Notes under the pieces: generated by a model
What the model saw: only the letters and a program-made list of their open reading frames with translations
Databases searched by the model: none
Told to the model about the DNA's origin: nothing
In this document: one piece after another, positions 1 to 8,483 of the stretch
Layout: each line of letters opens with the position of its first letter
Position numbering within the stretch: position 1 is the stretch's first letter
Translations under genes and position numbers: made by a program
NCBI GenBank assembly: GCA_964405835.1
Contig: CAYOPN010000018.1
Coordinates: 1 to 44,558, forward strand
Source of the DNA: JAJVIP01 sp964405835
Lineage (GTDB): Bacteria; Elusimicrobiota; Elusimicrobia; F11
DNA: 44,558 bases
Direction: 5' to 3'

Positions 1-14
1 GTTGAATCCCATCC

Positions 15-2216
15 ATGCATTCCTGCCGTACCCCCCATCGTTTGGGCCTGGCGTGTTTGCTTTTGTTTGGCGCTGCGCTTGCACCCTGCTTCGCTTCCCG
101 CGGAGCATTGGAAAAACCGTACCTTTCCTCCGATCTCCAAGAAAAACTGCAGAACCTGCCCTACGGCATGGCGGAAGGAAAATCTCTTTTCATTCGGTAC
201 CGTCATGTGGACGCCGTGCAATTCTTCGGCGGCGGCACCCAAAGCCGCTTCAGTTTCAAACGCGGCCAGAGTCTCCTGAACGAAGGGCTCAGCATGCGCC
301 TCGTTCAAAATGGAAAAGGTAACTGGTCCAGCGGGGCCATTCAGTTCCGCAAGCCCATTGATGTCCGCCCGTACAACTCTTTTGTTGTTTGGGTGTGGCC
401 GTCCCGCTCGAATATGCGGTTATGGGTTGGATTAAAAGGCGGCGGCTCCACGGCCCGCACCGATGCGCTACCATCCCAAGGTTTTCCGGCCAACGAACCC
501 ACGCAGTTGGTCATCCCTTTTTCGCGGTTCTCCCCCAAAAGCAAACTTGAATGGAGTTCGATCAAACAGGTCTATGTGGAGTTTGGCCACGAAACGGCCG
601 GGAACTCCCCGCGCGGCGCGTTGCAGATATTGGGTATTGCGTTTGTGGAACAGCAAACTCCGCTGCGGCAGGCGATGGTGGTGTTGGGAAGGACCGGCAG
701 CCAGGTGGTTCTGGGCGAGCCCTTGGCGAATTTGGACCAGGAAGCCCCTGAAGACATTAATCCTTCCTCGCTTTCGGCGCCTGATGACGCGCGCCCTTTC
801 TTGAAAATGTCTGAAGAAGAAACCTCCGGTTTCTTCTGGCAAAATGAAAATGGTGCGGTGTTGCCGGCGGAGTCGGCCCCCATGCCGGAAATGCCGACCG
901 GGATTTTTTATCTGATATTTGTGGCCGTGCTGACCATCTTGTGGTTCTTCTTGCTGCGCCGGCGGGCCGAAACGGTGGCAACAGGCCAGCTTGGCAAAGT
1001 CCTCACCGAAATCCATTGGCCGTTCTCGATCGCCCAGCCGTTTCTTCATCGGAAAGTGGAACGCGAATTTTGGGCCGGCGTGGCCGATCAACAGGAAAGG
1101 TTCGCGTGGCTTTCCACCACCGACCTTCATTTCGAAACCGGCGGACCAGGCGAATATTTCGGGGAAGCGTTTCTGCGCCGACAAATTGAAACCGCCGCCG
1201 AAGTAGGCGTTCAACTTTTCCCGAGCCTCTCCTTCACCAATTCGCTGTTCCGCAAAGAAGGGTACCAACCGAACCTGGATCGCTCCTCCATCGCTTTGCG
1301 CACGCTGGCTATCGAAACATTGCTGCGTTTTGCTTCCACGGCCCTGGGAGCGCGCATTGAAAATGCCGCGGAGTTGTTTTCCATGAAAGTTCGAAGGGAG
1401 TCATCGGAACGGGAATTTTGGGCGGAAGTCATCGCTGAAGTGCGCGCCAAGAAGCCCGGCTTTTTGTTTGTGGCCGATAAAGTGGGCGATCAAGCGAAGC
1501 TTGCGCGTGAAGTCGGGTTTGATTTTTATGAAAGCAATCTCTTTGTCGATACGTTGTTGGACCAGTTGCGCGCAGGCAAGGTGGGTGACGCGCGCGCTTT
1601 TCTAAGAGGAGAGGCCGCCTCGCATCTTAACCGCTCTATTTTTGACGTGTGCCCGTTCTTCTCGACGCCGTTCCAGAACGACAACGAACGACACCAGAGC
1701 GTGCTTGGCGCGTTGATTCTTTCTCTGCTTCCGGGTGTTGTCCAACACGACAGCAACATCCCCGCCGACTTGGCCGGTTTCATCCGCTTAATGGCGCCGT
1801 CGCCGCTGGTGCGCAGCGGACGGTTCGCGCTCTTGTCCACGAACAACCCTTCCGTGCTGGCGTTCGCGCGCTGGCAGAAAAAATCCGTCATGATTGCGGT
1901 GGCCAATTTCTCTCCGGACATGCAGAGCGATGCAGTGGGGTTGCGGCCGCTCATTGACGGTTTCGAGAGCAACAAACTTTATCTGTTCAATAATACGTTG
2001 CACGGTTTGCCGGCCCTCAAAAATTTGCTGAACCAACCGCCGTCGGACGGTCCGGCGCTCGCCTTGTGGGGACAGAATATCCGCGAGGCAGGGGTCCCCG
2101 TTTCGATGCCTGGGCTGAGCCTCAATTTGTTCTCCGTCACGCTGGGCCGGAACGCCGGCGATGCGGTTTATCTTCCCGAAATAGACAAGGCGACGTTGTC
2201 GCCCTCTAATAACTGA
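15..2216 (+). CDS. Membrane-anchored protein with degenerate GH13 (alpha-amylase)-like domain
   Basis: The protein has 733 residues. The start is fixed by an in-frame stop at positions 3-5 and a signal peptide at residues 1-27. Residues about 50-215 look like a beta-sandwich carbohydrate-binding module. A single membrane segment (about 295-313) ends in RRR. The rest resembles an alpha-amylase barrel plus C-terminal sheet domain: GVQLFPSLSFTNS matches strand beta3, GARIENAAELF the beta4 R-x-D strand, FLFVADKVGD beta5, and ILSLLPGVVQHDSN the 'LPGTPfiYyGdE' region, followed by an 'RSGRFALLS...VLAFAR...VANFS' tail. The nucleophile Asp appears as Glu, and the beta7 NHD signature reads QNDNE, so catalysis is doubtful. 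It ends one base before the prenyltransferase gene and is probably cotranscribed with it. The fold is inferred by eye. A non-catalytic glycan-binding or glucan-related membrane protein is the best guess. Confidence 0.5.
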   Translation: MHSCRTPHRLGLACLLLFGAALAPCFASRGALEKPYLSSDLQEKLQNLPYGMAEGKSLFIRYRHVDAVQFFGGGTQSRFSFKRGQSLLNEGLSMRLVQNGKGNWSSGAIQFRKPIDVRPYNSFVVWVWPSRSNMRLWVGLKGGGSTARTDALPSQGFPANEPTQLVIPFSRFSPKSKLEWSSIKQVYVEFGHETAGNSPRGALQILGIAFVEQQTPLRQAMVVLGRTGSQVVLGEPLANLDQEAPEDINPSSLSAPDDARPFLKMSEEETSGFFWQNENGAVLPAESAPMPEMPTGIFYLIFVAVLTILWFFLLRRRAETVATGQLGKVLTEIHWPFSIAQPFLHRKVEREFWAGVADQQERFAWLSTTDLHFETGGPGEYFGEAFLRRQIETAAEVGVQLFPSLSFTNSLFRKEGYQPNLDRSSIALRTLAIETLLRFASTALGARIENAAELFSMKVRRESSEREFWAEVIAEVRAKKPGFLFVADKVGDQAKLAREVGFDFYESNLFVDTLLDQLRAGKVGDARAFLRGEAASHLNRSIFDVCPFFSTPFQNDNERHQSVLGALILSLLPGVVQHDSNIPADLAGFIRLMAPSPLVRSGRFALLSTNNPSVLAFARWQKKSVMIAVANFSPDMQSDAVGLRPLIDGFESNKLYLFNNTLHGLPALKNLLNQPPSDGPALALWGQNIREAGVPVSMPGLSLNLFSVTLGRNAGDAVYLPEIDKATLSPSNN

Positions 2217-2217
2217 G

Positions 2218-3060
2218 ATGACATCCCTTAAAAATTACGCGACCTTCATCAAAATTGAACACACGCTTTTTTCGCTGCCGCTTTTGTTCGCGGGCGCGCT
2301 CCTGGCCCGGACGGAATGGCCGTCCTGGCAAACTTTGACGCTCATTATTCTTGCGGGTGGAAGCGCGCGGGTCGTCGCGCTGGTCTTAAACCGGATCATC
2401 GACCGCCACATCGACGCGCGCAACCCGCGCACGAAAGAACGTCATCTGGCGAATGGCACCATGTCCTTGAACGAGGCGATCGCGCTCGGCAGCATCAGTC
2501 TGGTCATTTATTTTTTATCGGCGTGGCTCATCTCCCCCTTCTGCCTGAAATTGTCGTGGATTCCCCTGCTCGGTTTTACCGCCTATCCGTATTTCAAACG
2601 ACTGACCAAGTGGACCCACGTAGGCCTGGGCATCGTGTGGGCTCTGGTCCCGATCGCCGGTTTTTTTGCGGTCAAGCCGTCTTTTCAGGGCGTCATCTCC
2701 GCGATGATCCTGGGTTTGTTCAGCATTTTTTGGCTAGCTGGTTTCGACATCATCTACGCCACCATGGATGAAGAATTTGACCGCCAGGCGGGTCTGCATT
2801 CGTTGCCCGCCGCTTGGGGTTCTGAAAAAGCATTGCGTATGGCCGGCCTCTTTCATTTGCTGGCGTTTCTCGTGCTGGTGCTTTTTTACGGCGTGTGGTT
2901 GTCAGGGCCGGTGGCGGTTTTGTTGTTGGTGGTGATCGGCATCCTGCTTTTTGTGGAATTCCGCATGTCGAACAACGTGAACCTGGCGTTCTTTCACATT
3001 AACACGATCATTGGTTTCGTGGTTTTCCTTTTCGTTTTGGCCGGGCTCAAGGGCCTCTGA
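2218..3060 (+). CDS. mqnP: UbiA-family prenyltransferase of menaquinone biosynthesis (MqnP-type)
   Basis: This is a 280-residue integral membrane prenyltransferase. It carries the first Asp-rich motif NRIIDRHIDARNPRTKER (residues about 58-75) and a second acidic motif around DIIYATMDEEFDRQ (about 176-190), both used to bind the Mg-diphosphate of the polyprenyl donor. About nine hydrophobic helices are visible, the normal length for UbiA enzymes. In the futalosine route a UbiA homologue prenylates the dihydroxynaphthoate-derived ring. Clustering with UbiX, UbiD, mqnE, mqnA and mqnC makes that role more likely than ubiquinone synthesis. The ATG lies one base after the stop of the preceding gene, and the stop overlaps the next ATG (TGATG), so translation is probably coupled. 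Confidence 0.85.
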   Translation: MTSLKNYATFIKIEHTLFSLPLLFAGALLARTEWPSWQTLTLIILAGGSARVVALVLNRIIDRHIDARNPRTKERHLANGTMSLNEAIALGSISLVIYFLSAWLISPFCLKLSWIPLLGFTAYPYFKRLTKWTHVGLGIVWALVPIAGFFAVKPSFQGVISAMILGLFSIFWLAGFDIIYATMDEEFDRQAGLHSLPAAWGSEKALRMAGLFHLLAFLVLVLFYGVWLSGPVAVLLLVVIGILLFVEFRMSNNVNLAFFHINTIIGFVVFLFVLAGLKGL

Positions 3061-3614
3061 TGCGTACCGTTATCGCCATCACCGGAGCGTCGGGGACCGC
3101 GGTCGCGGTGGAATTTCTGAAACGCTGCCCCGGAGAGAAGTATTTGGTGTTGTCGCGCTGGGGCAAAGCCGTGCTTCATCAAGAGACCGGTCTTACGCCG
3201 GACGACCTGACGCCCCATGTCGATAAAATTTTCTCCGGCGAAGACATGAACGCGCCGTTCGCTTCCGGTTCCATCCCTTTTGATCAATACGTGGTCCTTC
3301 CCTGCTCGCTCACGACGCTTGGTCGGATCGCCAACGGTATTGGTGAAACGCTGCCGTCGCGCATCGCGGAAGTTGCGTTGAAAGAGAACCGCCGAATGAT
3401 TTTGGGGCTGCGCGAGTCACCGCTTTCGGCCATTGCGCTTGAGAATGCGTTGAAGCTCTCACGTCTCGGCGTGACCATCATGCCGCTTTGTCCGCCATTT
3501 TATTTCAAAGAAATTTCCAACGAAGAAACCATTTCCCGTTTCGTGGACCACATGCTTACCACGCTGAACCTGCCACCCGCCAAGGCGGGCTGGCGCGCCG
3601 ATGCCCTTTCGTAA
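3060..3614 (+). CDS. ubiX: UbiX-like flavin prenyltransferase
   Basis: The 184-residue protein begins with a Rossmann-type segment (RTVIAITGASGTAVAVEF) typical of UbiX/Pad1, which alkylates FMN with dimethylallyl phosphate to make the prenylated-FMN cofactor of UbiD enzymes. Other family features are the central PCSLTTLGRIANGIGETL segment and the later RRMILGLRESPLSAIALENAL and MPLCPPFYF stretches. The partner UbiD gene starts inside its 3' end (14-base overlap), so enzyme and cofactor maker are coupled. In futalosine-pathway genomes this pair has been assigned to late menaquinone steps. The last residues (PPAKAGWRADALS) are encoded by a GC-rich hairpin at 3573-3593 and look like a late addition. 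Confidence 0.85.
   Translation: MRTVIAITGASGTAVAVEFLKRCPGEKYLVLSRWGKAVLHQETGLTPDDLTPHVDKIFSGEDMNAPFASGSIPFDQYVVLPCSLTTLGRIANGIGETLPSRIAEVALKENRRMILGLRESPLSAIALENALKLSRLGVTIMPLCPPFYFKEISNEETISRFVDHMLTTLNLPPAKAGWRADALS
3573..3593. repeat. Short GC-rich hairpin at ubiX/ubiD junction
   Basis: CCCGCC-AA-GGCGGG forms a perfect 6-bp stem (3576-3589), with CCA/TGG flanks extending it imperfectly. It encodes part of the UbiX C-terminus (PPAKAGW) and ends about 8 bases before the ubiD ATG. It could be a small dispersed repeat or a translation-modulating hairpin. Only one copy is in this window. Confidence 0.45.
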
Positions 3615-5367
3615 CCTCCAGTCCTTCGTTTCCTTCCTCGAACAAAAAGGCGACCTGCTCCGGATCAAAGCGGAAGTCGACCCGGTGCTGGAAATTACCG
3701 AGATTGATACGCGCATCGTCAAACGTTCCGGGCCGGCGTTGTTGTTTGAAAACGTAAAGGGTTCTCCATTTCCACTTCTGATCAATGTATTGGGCTCGCA
3801 ACGCCGCGTGGATTGGGCGTTGGGCCGCTCACCGGCTGAAGTCGGGCGGGGCTTGGCGCATTTCGCGGACGCGTTGATGCCTCCTTCTCCGAAAAAAATC
3901 TGGGAAAACCGTTCGACCGCGATGCGCGCGCTCGCGATGAAACCGAAAAATATTTCCTCGGCGCCTGTAACGCGCAACAAAATCGAACCGGCCGGCCTCG
4001 ACAAACTTCCCATCGCGCAATCGTGGCCGATGGACGGCGGCAAGTTCATCACGTTTCCGTTGGTGGTGACCAAGAGTCCCGTTGATGGGAAACAAAACAT
4101 GGGCGTGTACCGCATGCACGTGTACAACCAAAACCAGACCGGTATGCATTGGCAGATTGGAAAAGGCGGCGGATACCATTATCAACAGGCCGAGGCGCGC
4201 AATCAACCGCTGCCGCTCGTGACCATTTTGGGCGCGGACCCGATCCTGATGATGTGCGGCATACTGCCGTTGCCGGAGGGCTTAAGCGAAATTGCGTTCG
4301 CCGGGTTCTTGCGCGGAGAAGCGACGCGCGTCACCGACCTGGCCAATGGACATCTGTCGGTGCCGGCCGAAGCGGAATTTGCGTTGGAAGGTTTCGTGGC
4401 GCCGCACGAACGCCGCCAGGAAGGACCGTACGGCGATCATTTCGGACATTATTCATTGGCGGCGCCGTTTCCCATCTTCCACGTGGAACGGATCTGGCAC
4501 CGCGACAACCCCATTTTCCCCATCGCGGTGGTCGGTAAGCCGCCGCAAGAGGACCAGGTCATCGGCGATGCGGTGCAGGAAATGCTCTTGCCGCTCCTCA
4601 AGATCATGCATCCCGAAGTCGTGGACCTGTGGGCGTACCAGGAAGCCGGCTTTCATAATTTGCTCGTGATCTCGGTCAAACAACGTTTTGAAAAAGAAGC
4701 GGTGAAGACGGCACTGTGGGCGCTCGGCGAAGGCCAACTTGCGCTCACGAAATGTGTGGTGGTGGTTGATCCGGACGTGAACGCGCGCCAGTTTCCGGAT
4801 GTGCTTCGCGCCATCCGGGAAAATTTTGATCCTTCCGAAGATTTCCTGCTATTGCCGGGCACGTCACAAGACACGCTTGATTTCACGAGCGGGAAAATGA
4901 ATTTGGGCAGCAAATTCATCATTGATGCGACCGGCGGAAAGAAAAAGAACAAACCCCGCTCTCAAGTAAATGTCGAGGAGGTCAAACGCCTCGATCCGCG
5001 CATTCAAGATGCCCGGTTTTTTGATGACGCCATGCTCGTCATCCGGGCCAGAGACGGCGGCCGGGAAATATTGGAAAAAATGTTAAGCTCGTCGGTGAAA
5101 CCGGACGTTTCGCTGGTTGTGGCCGTCGGAGAAGACGTTCCTTTTGATGATCCAACGCTGCTGCTCTGGGGCATTTTTACCCGCTTCGATTGCGCGCGGG
5201 ACACGTTTTTTGGCGAGGTATCCATCAAGCGCGGACATCCGGCCTATTCGGGGCCTCTGTTCATCGATGCGACGTGGAAAGCGGGCTACCCGGAGCCGTT
5301 GGTGATGAACGACGACGTGGTCAAACTGGTCGACCGGCGCTGGCGGGAATACGGTTTCAAGGATTAA
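3601..5367 (+). CDS. ubiD: UbiD-family (prenyl-FMN dependent) decarboxylase, menaquinone pathway
   Basis: This is a 588-residue UbiD/MqnL-type enzyme. The N-terminus (FRNLQSFVSFLEQKGDLLRI) and the GPALLFENVKG segment are typical. The catalytic region contains FAGFLRGEATRV (the R and E of the E-R-E triad) and ERRQEGPYGDHFGHYS, where the second catalytic Glu and metal-binding residues are expected. The C-terminal domain includes KMNLGSKFIIDATGGKK, the usual UbiD 'D.Tkk' tail region. It removes a carboxyl group from an aromatic ring using prenylated FMN from the adjacent UbiX. In this cluster the likely substrate is prenylated dihydroxynaphthoate. The length is slightly above the usual ~500 residues. 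No clear Shine-Dalgarno is visible, and the ATG lies inside ubiX. Confidence 0.87.
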   Translation: MPFRNLQSFVSFLEQKGDLLRIKAEVDPVLEITEIDTRIVKRSGPALLFENVKGSPFPLLINVLGSQRRVDWALGRSPAEVGRGLAHFADALMPPSPKKIWENRSTAMRALAMKPKNISSAPVTRNKIEPAGLDKLPIAQSWPMDGGKFITFPLVVTKSPVDGKQNMGVYRMHVYNQNQTGMHWQIGKGGGYHYQQAEARNQPLPLVTILGADPILMMCGILPLPEGLSEIAFAGFLRGEATRVTDLANGHLSVPAEAEFALEGFVAPHERRQEGPYGDHFGHYSLAAPFPIFHVERIWHRDNPIFPIAVVGKPPQEDQVIGDAVQEMLLPLLKIMHPEVVDLWAYQEAGFHNLLVISVKQRFEKEAVKTALWALGEGQLALTKCVVVVDPDVNARQFPDVLRAIRENFDPSEDFLLLPGTSQDTLDFTSGKMNLGSKFIIDATGGKKKNKPRSQVNVEEVKRLDPRIQDARFFDDAMLVIRARDGGREILEKMLSSSVKPDVSLVVAVGEDVPFDDPTLLLWGIFTRFDCARDTFFGEVSIKRGHPAYSGPLFIDATWKAGYPEPLVMNDDVVKLVDRRWREYGFKD

Positions 5368-5369
5368 CA

Positions 5370-6533
5370 ATGCTGATTAAAGATCCCAACATCGCGCCCT
5401 TGTGGCAGAAAGTCCAGAATGGAGAGCGGCTTTCGATTGAAGACGGCCGCGTGTTGTTTGCCTCCGATGATCTTCATGGTCTCGGTGCCATGGCCAACTG
5501 GGTCAAAGAACAAAAGACCGGCGACCGCGCAACCTTCGTAATGAACCGGCAAATCAACCCCACCAACATTTGTGTGCTTTCCTGCCACTTCTGCGATTAC
5601 GCCACCAAAGAAAACCGCCCCAACGCCTACCGCATGTCGAACGACGAAATCCTCTCCAAATTGAACGACGAGCTCCACGAAGTCCATATTGTGAGCGGCC
5701 TCTACCGCGGCTGGACGTTTGAGCAATATCTGGACGTGATCCGCGGCATCCGCCAGCGTTTCCCCAATATCCAAGTGAAGGCCTACACGGCCGTTGAGAT
5801 TGATTTTTTTGCGCGCCGCGAGAACCAGCCGGTCAAAAAGATTTTGGAACGCATGATGGAAGTCGGCGTGGTATGCATTCCCGGCGGCGGTGCCGAGGTG
5901 TTCAGCGAACGCGTGCGCAAAGCGCTCTATCCATTCAAGATCGGCGCTCCGAAGTGGCTGGAAGTCCACCGCACGGCGCACCAGCTCGGCATCCGCTCGA
6001 ACTCCACTTTGCTTTATGGCCACATGGAGACCATCGATGAACGGCTTGAGCACATGTTGAAACTGCGCAATCTCCAAGACGAAACCAAAGGCTTCCTCTC
6101 TTTTATTCCGCTGGCCTATCAACCCGGCACCACGCAAGTCGTGAAACGGCAGGCCTCCGTGATCGATGATTTGAAAACGATCGCCGTGTCGCGTCTCATG
6201 CTCGATAACTTCGACCACATCAAGGCCTATTGGGTGACGATGGGCGAAGAAACGGCGTCCATTGCGCTGAATTTCGGCGCCGATGACATCGATGGCACGA
6301 TCGGTGAAGAGAAAATCATGCACGCCGCGCAGGCGAGTTCCCCGCTTCAAATGGCGCGCGAGCGCTTGGTCAATTTGATCCGCGAAGCGCACCGCACGCC
6401 GGTGGAACGCGACGCGCTCTACAACGAAGTCCGCCGGTTCGACAAAGACGTCATCCTGGAAAGCTTTAATCCAGGAGCCAATTTGAACCGGGAAATGGAC
6501 CCTGGATTAAGACATTCCAGGGTGACGATATGA
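5370..6533 (+). CDS. mqnE: Aminofutalosine synthase (radical SAM) MqnE
   Basis: The ATG at 5370, two bases after the ubiD stop, gives a 387-residue protein. The longer upstream reading frame overlaps ubiD and is not credible. The radical SAM cluster ligands are C68, C72 and C75 (CVLSCHFC), preceded by the family phrase NRQINPTNI. EVHIVSGLYRG, VCIPGGGAEVFSERVR and FLSFIPLAYQPG match MqnE rather than MqnC. The enzyme couples an adenosyl radical to the enolpyruvyl product of MqnA to form aminofutalosine. The last ~27 residues after FDKD are encoded entirely by a palindromic repeat (6449-6527) and are not expected in the family. The stop overlaps the mqnA start (ATGA). Confidence 0.9.
   Translation: MLIKDPNIAPLWQKVQNGERLSIEDGRVLFASDDLHGLGAMANWVKEQKTGDRATFVMNRQINPTNICVLSCHFCDYATKENRPNAYRMSNDEILSKLNDELHEVHIVSGLYRGWTFEQYLDVIRGIRQRFPNIQVKAYTAVEIDFFARRENQPVKKILERMMEVGVVCIPGGGAEVFSERVRKALYPFKIGAPKWLEVHRTAHQLGIRSNSTLLYGHMETIDERLEHMLKLRNLQDETKGFLSFIPLAYQPGTTQVVKRQASVIDDLKTIAVSRLMLDNFDHIKAYWVTMGEETASIALNFGADDIDGTIGEEKIMHAAQASSPLQMARERLVNLIREAHRTPVERDALYNEVRRFDKDVILESFNPGANLNREMDPGLRHSRVTI
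6449..6527. repeat. Two-arm palindromic element, copy 1 (mqnE 3' end)
   Basis: This 79-bp element runs from CGTC to GACG. Two inverted 31-base arms (6449-6479 and 6497-6527) match at 25 of 31 positions. Each arm is itself a hairpin with a CCTGGA/TCCAGG stem; the right arm has the loop TTAAGACAT. It encodes the MqnE C-terminus. The right end (AGGGTGACG) lies just upstream of the mqnA ATG and could serve as its ribosome-binding sequence. It belongs to the same family as the copies at 21754, 37096, 40672, 41743 and 43419. Confidence 0.88.
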
Positions 6534-7300
6534 AGATCGCACGCATAGGTTACGCCAACACCGAGCCGTTCTTCCATTACTGGAACGCTCCTCAATTTGA
6601 AATGACGTCCGGCACCCCCAAAGCGCTGGCCGAAGCCGCGCGAAAAGGCGATGTCGCTGCCGGTCCGCTTCCGCTGGTTGAATGCTGGAACCTCGAAAGC
6701 CAATTCGATGGGCTCGGTGAATGGTGTATCGCGGCGCGCGAACGCTGCCGCAGCGTGTATGTGTTGTCCCGCGTTCCTTTTTCTGAATTGGACCATGTGA
6801 TGATCGGGGTCACGAAAGAGTCCGCCACCTCCGTCGTGCTTTGCGAAACGCTGATCAATCAAAAATACGGGAACGATATTCGCCTGCGCAAGGGCCTGCA
6901 GATGACAGATCCGGCCTGGCTTGTGATCGGCGACCAAGCGCTGCAATTGGCAAACAGCCCGATGTCGCAGACGTGGCCCTACATCACCGACCTCGCCACC
7001 GAATGGTGGGACTGGAAAAAACTTCCATTTGTGTTTGCGCGCTGGGTGGTGCGCAAGGACGTTGGCGGCGTTGAGCGCCTAGCGCTCGACGCGGCCTTAA
7101 AAACCAGCCTCAGGAAAGGGCTTGCCTCTTTGCCGGAAATTGCAAAAGACGTGGCGCCGCGTTTGAAAGTTACTCCGCGTTTCTTGCAGTCGTATTTCAG
7201 CGAATTTCTCTACGAACTCGACGGTCCAGCCAAAGACTCCATTTTGATTTTCCGTGAACTTGTCAAAGAAGGATCTCTACGTGCCACTGCCGCTCGTTGA
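6530..7300 (+). CDS. mqnA: Chorismate dehydratase MqnA
   Basis: The 256-residue protein has the periplasmic-binding-protein-like fold of MqnA/MqnD. The N-terminus KIARIGYANTEPFFHYW matches the family's 'RIGYLNtlPl' opening, and GPLPLVECW and WLVIGDQAL sit where the ligand pocket is expected. MqnA dehydrates chorismate to 3-enolpyruvylbenzoate, the first committed step of the futalosine pathway and the substrate of MqnE. The start overlaps the mqnE stop (ATGA), with GGTGA four bases upstream supplied by the palindromic element. The stop lies 20 bases inside mqnC, so the three genes are translationally linked. Confidence 0.87.
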   Translation: MKIARIGYANTEPFFHYWNAPQFEMTSGTPKALAEAARKGDVAAGPLPLVECWNLESQFDGLGEWCIAARERCRSVYVLSRVPFSELDHVMIGVTKESATSVVLCETLINQKYGNDIRLRKGLQMTDPAWLVIGDQALQLANSPMSQTWPYITDLATEWWDWKKLPFVFARWVVRKDVGGVERLALDAALKTSLRKGLASLPEIAKDVAPRLKVTPRFLQSYFSEFLYELDGPAKDSILIFRELVKEGSLRATAAR

Positions 7301-8483
7301 AAAGAAACTCTTAAACCGTGAACGCCTCACGGCCGAAGACGGTATGTTTCTTTTGAAGGACGCGCCGCTCAACTGGCTTGGCCGCATGGCCATGGAAGAG
7401 CGGTTCCGCCGCGTGCCGGAGAAAGAAATCACCTTTATTATCGATTCCAATCCGAACTACACGAACATCTGCGACACGGACTGCCACTTTTGCGCGTTTT
7501 TCCGCCGCCCCAAGGACAAAGACGCCTACACGCTGACGATCGATCAGGTCATGCAAAAGATCCAGCGTTCGGTGGACCTGGGCGTCACCACGATTTTGCT
7601 TCAGGGCGGACATAACCGCGCGATCCCGTTCGAATACTATCTCGAGCTCATCCGCGAGACCCGGAAACGTTTCCCCACCGTGACGCCGCATTTCTTTACC
7701 GCGTCCGAAGTCCAGACCATGGCGCAGATCACCAATTCTTCGGTGTCCGAAGTGCTGGCACGCTTGAAAGAAGCAGGTCAACACACGTTGCCAGGAGGCG
7801 GCGCTGAAATATTAAGTGAACGCGTTCGCAAGAAAATTGCGCCGAAGAAAGGCGGACCGGAAGCGTGGCTCGAAGTCCATCGCGAGGCGCACAAGCTGGG
7901 TTTCACATCCACGGCGACCATGATGTACGGCCATGTGGAGCAGCCCGAAGACATCGTCGAACACTGGAACCACATCCGCACGCTCCAGGATGCGTCCAAG
8001 GCGCTAAAAAATGGCGGCGGCTTCACCGCGTTCATTCCATGGAGCTTTAAGCCCGACAACACGGTGCTCGAGCGGCGATTCCCGCGCCGCGTGGGCCCTG
8101 TTCCTTACTTGCGGATCCTGGCGGCATCGCGGCTCTATCTCGACAATTTTGATCATGTGCAGGCGTCGTGGTTCTCGGAAGGAAAAAAAACCGGGCAGGC
8201 GGCGCTCTTCTTCGGCGTGGACGATTTCGGTGGCACGCTTTACGAAGAAAACGTGCACGCGGAAGCGGGTTTCGTGAATGTGACCACGCTGCAAGAGACC
8301 ATCAGGCTCATTCATGAAGCGGGCTTTGACGCGGTGCAACGCACGACACGTTACGACCGGCTCAAAAAATTTCCGCGCACGATGTCCGAAGAAGAATTGA
8401 CCGTCGCGGTCGGCCCGGAGATTTCATTCCGAAAGAACGAACCCGTTCAGAAGCCCAGTGAAAAAGTCGCCTCTCCCGTATAA
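7281..8483 (+). CDS. mqnC: Cyclic dehypoxanthinyl futalosine synthase (radical SAM) MqnC
   Basis: I chose the GTG at 7281 (400 residues) because AAGAAGGA lies seven bases upstream. A GTG at 7254 would add nine residues and has no such site. The radical SAM ligands are C64, C68 and C71 (CDTDCHFC). ILLQGGHNRAIPFEYY, HTLPGGGAEILSERVR, STATMMYGHVE and FTAFIPWSFKPDNT are hallmark MqnC segments. It cyclises dehypoxanthine futalosine to the spiro intermediate. The start is 20 bases inside mqnA, and the stop lies inside the downstream ferredoxin gene. No futalosine hydrolase gene (mqnB), which would make its substrate, was seen in this window. Confidence 0.9.
   Translation: MPLPLVEKKLLNRERLTAEDGMFLLKDAPLNWLGRMAMEERFRRVPEKEITFIIDSNPNYTNICDTDCHFCAFFRRPKDKDAYTLTIDQVMQKIQRSVDLGVTTILLQGGHNRAIPFEYYLELIRETRKRFPTVTPHFFTASEVQTMAQITNSSVSEVLARLKEAGQHTLPGGGAEILSERVRKKIAPKKGGPEAWLEVHREAHKLGFTSTATMMYGHVEQPEDIVEHWNHIRTLQDASKALKNGGGFTAFIPWSFKPDNTVLERRFPRRVGPVPYLRILAASRLYLDNFDHVQASWFSEGKKTGQAALFFGVDDFGGTLYEENVHAEAGFVNVTTLQETIRLIHEAGFDAVQRTTRYDRLKKFPRTMSEEELTVAVGPEISFRKNEPVQKPSEKVASPV

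Noticed and set aside
5034..5052. CGTCATCCGGGCC stretch resembling a palindromic element end
   Set aside because: It lies in conserved ubiD coding sequence and has no matching hairpin or second arm.
5364..6392. 342-codon open frame on the minus strand
   Set aside because: It lies antisense to mqnE, has His/Asp-rich composition typical of shadow frames in GC-rich codons, and has no recognisable motif.
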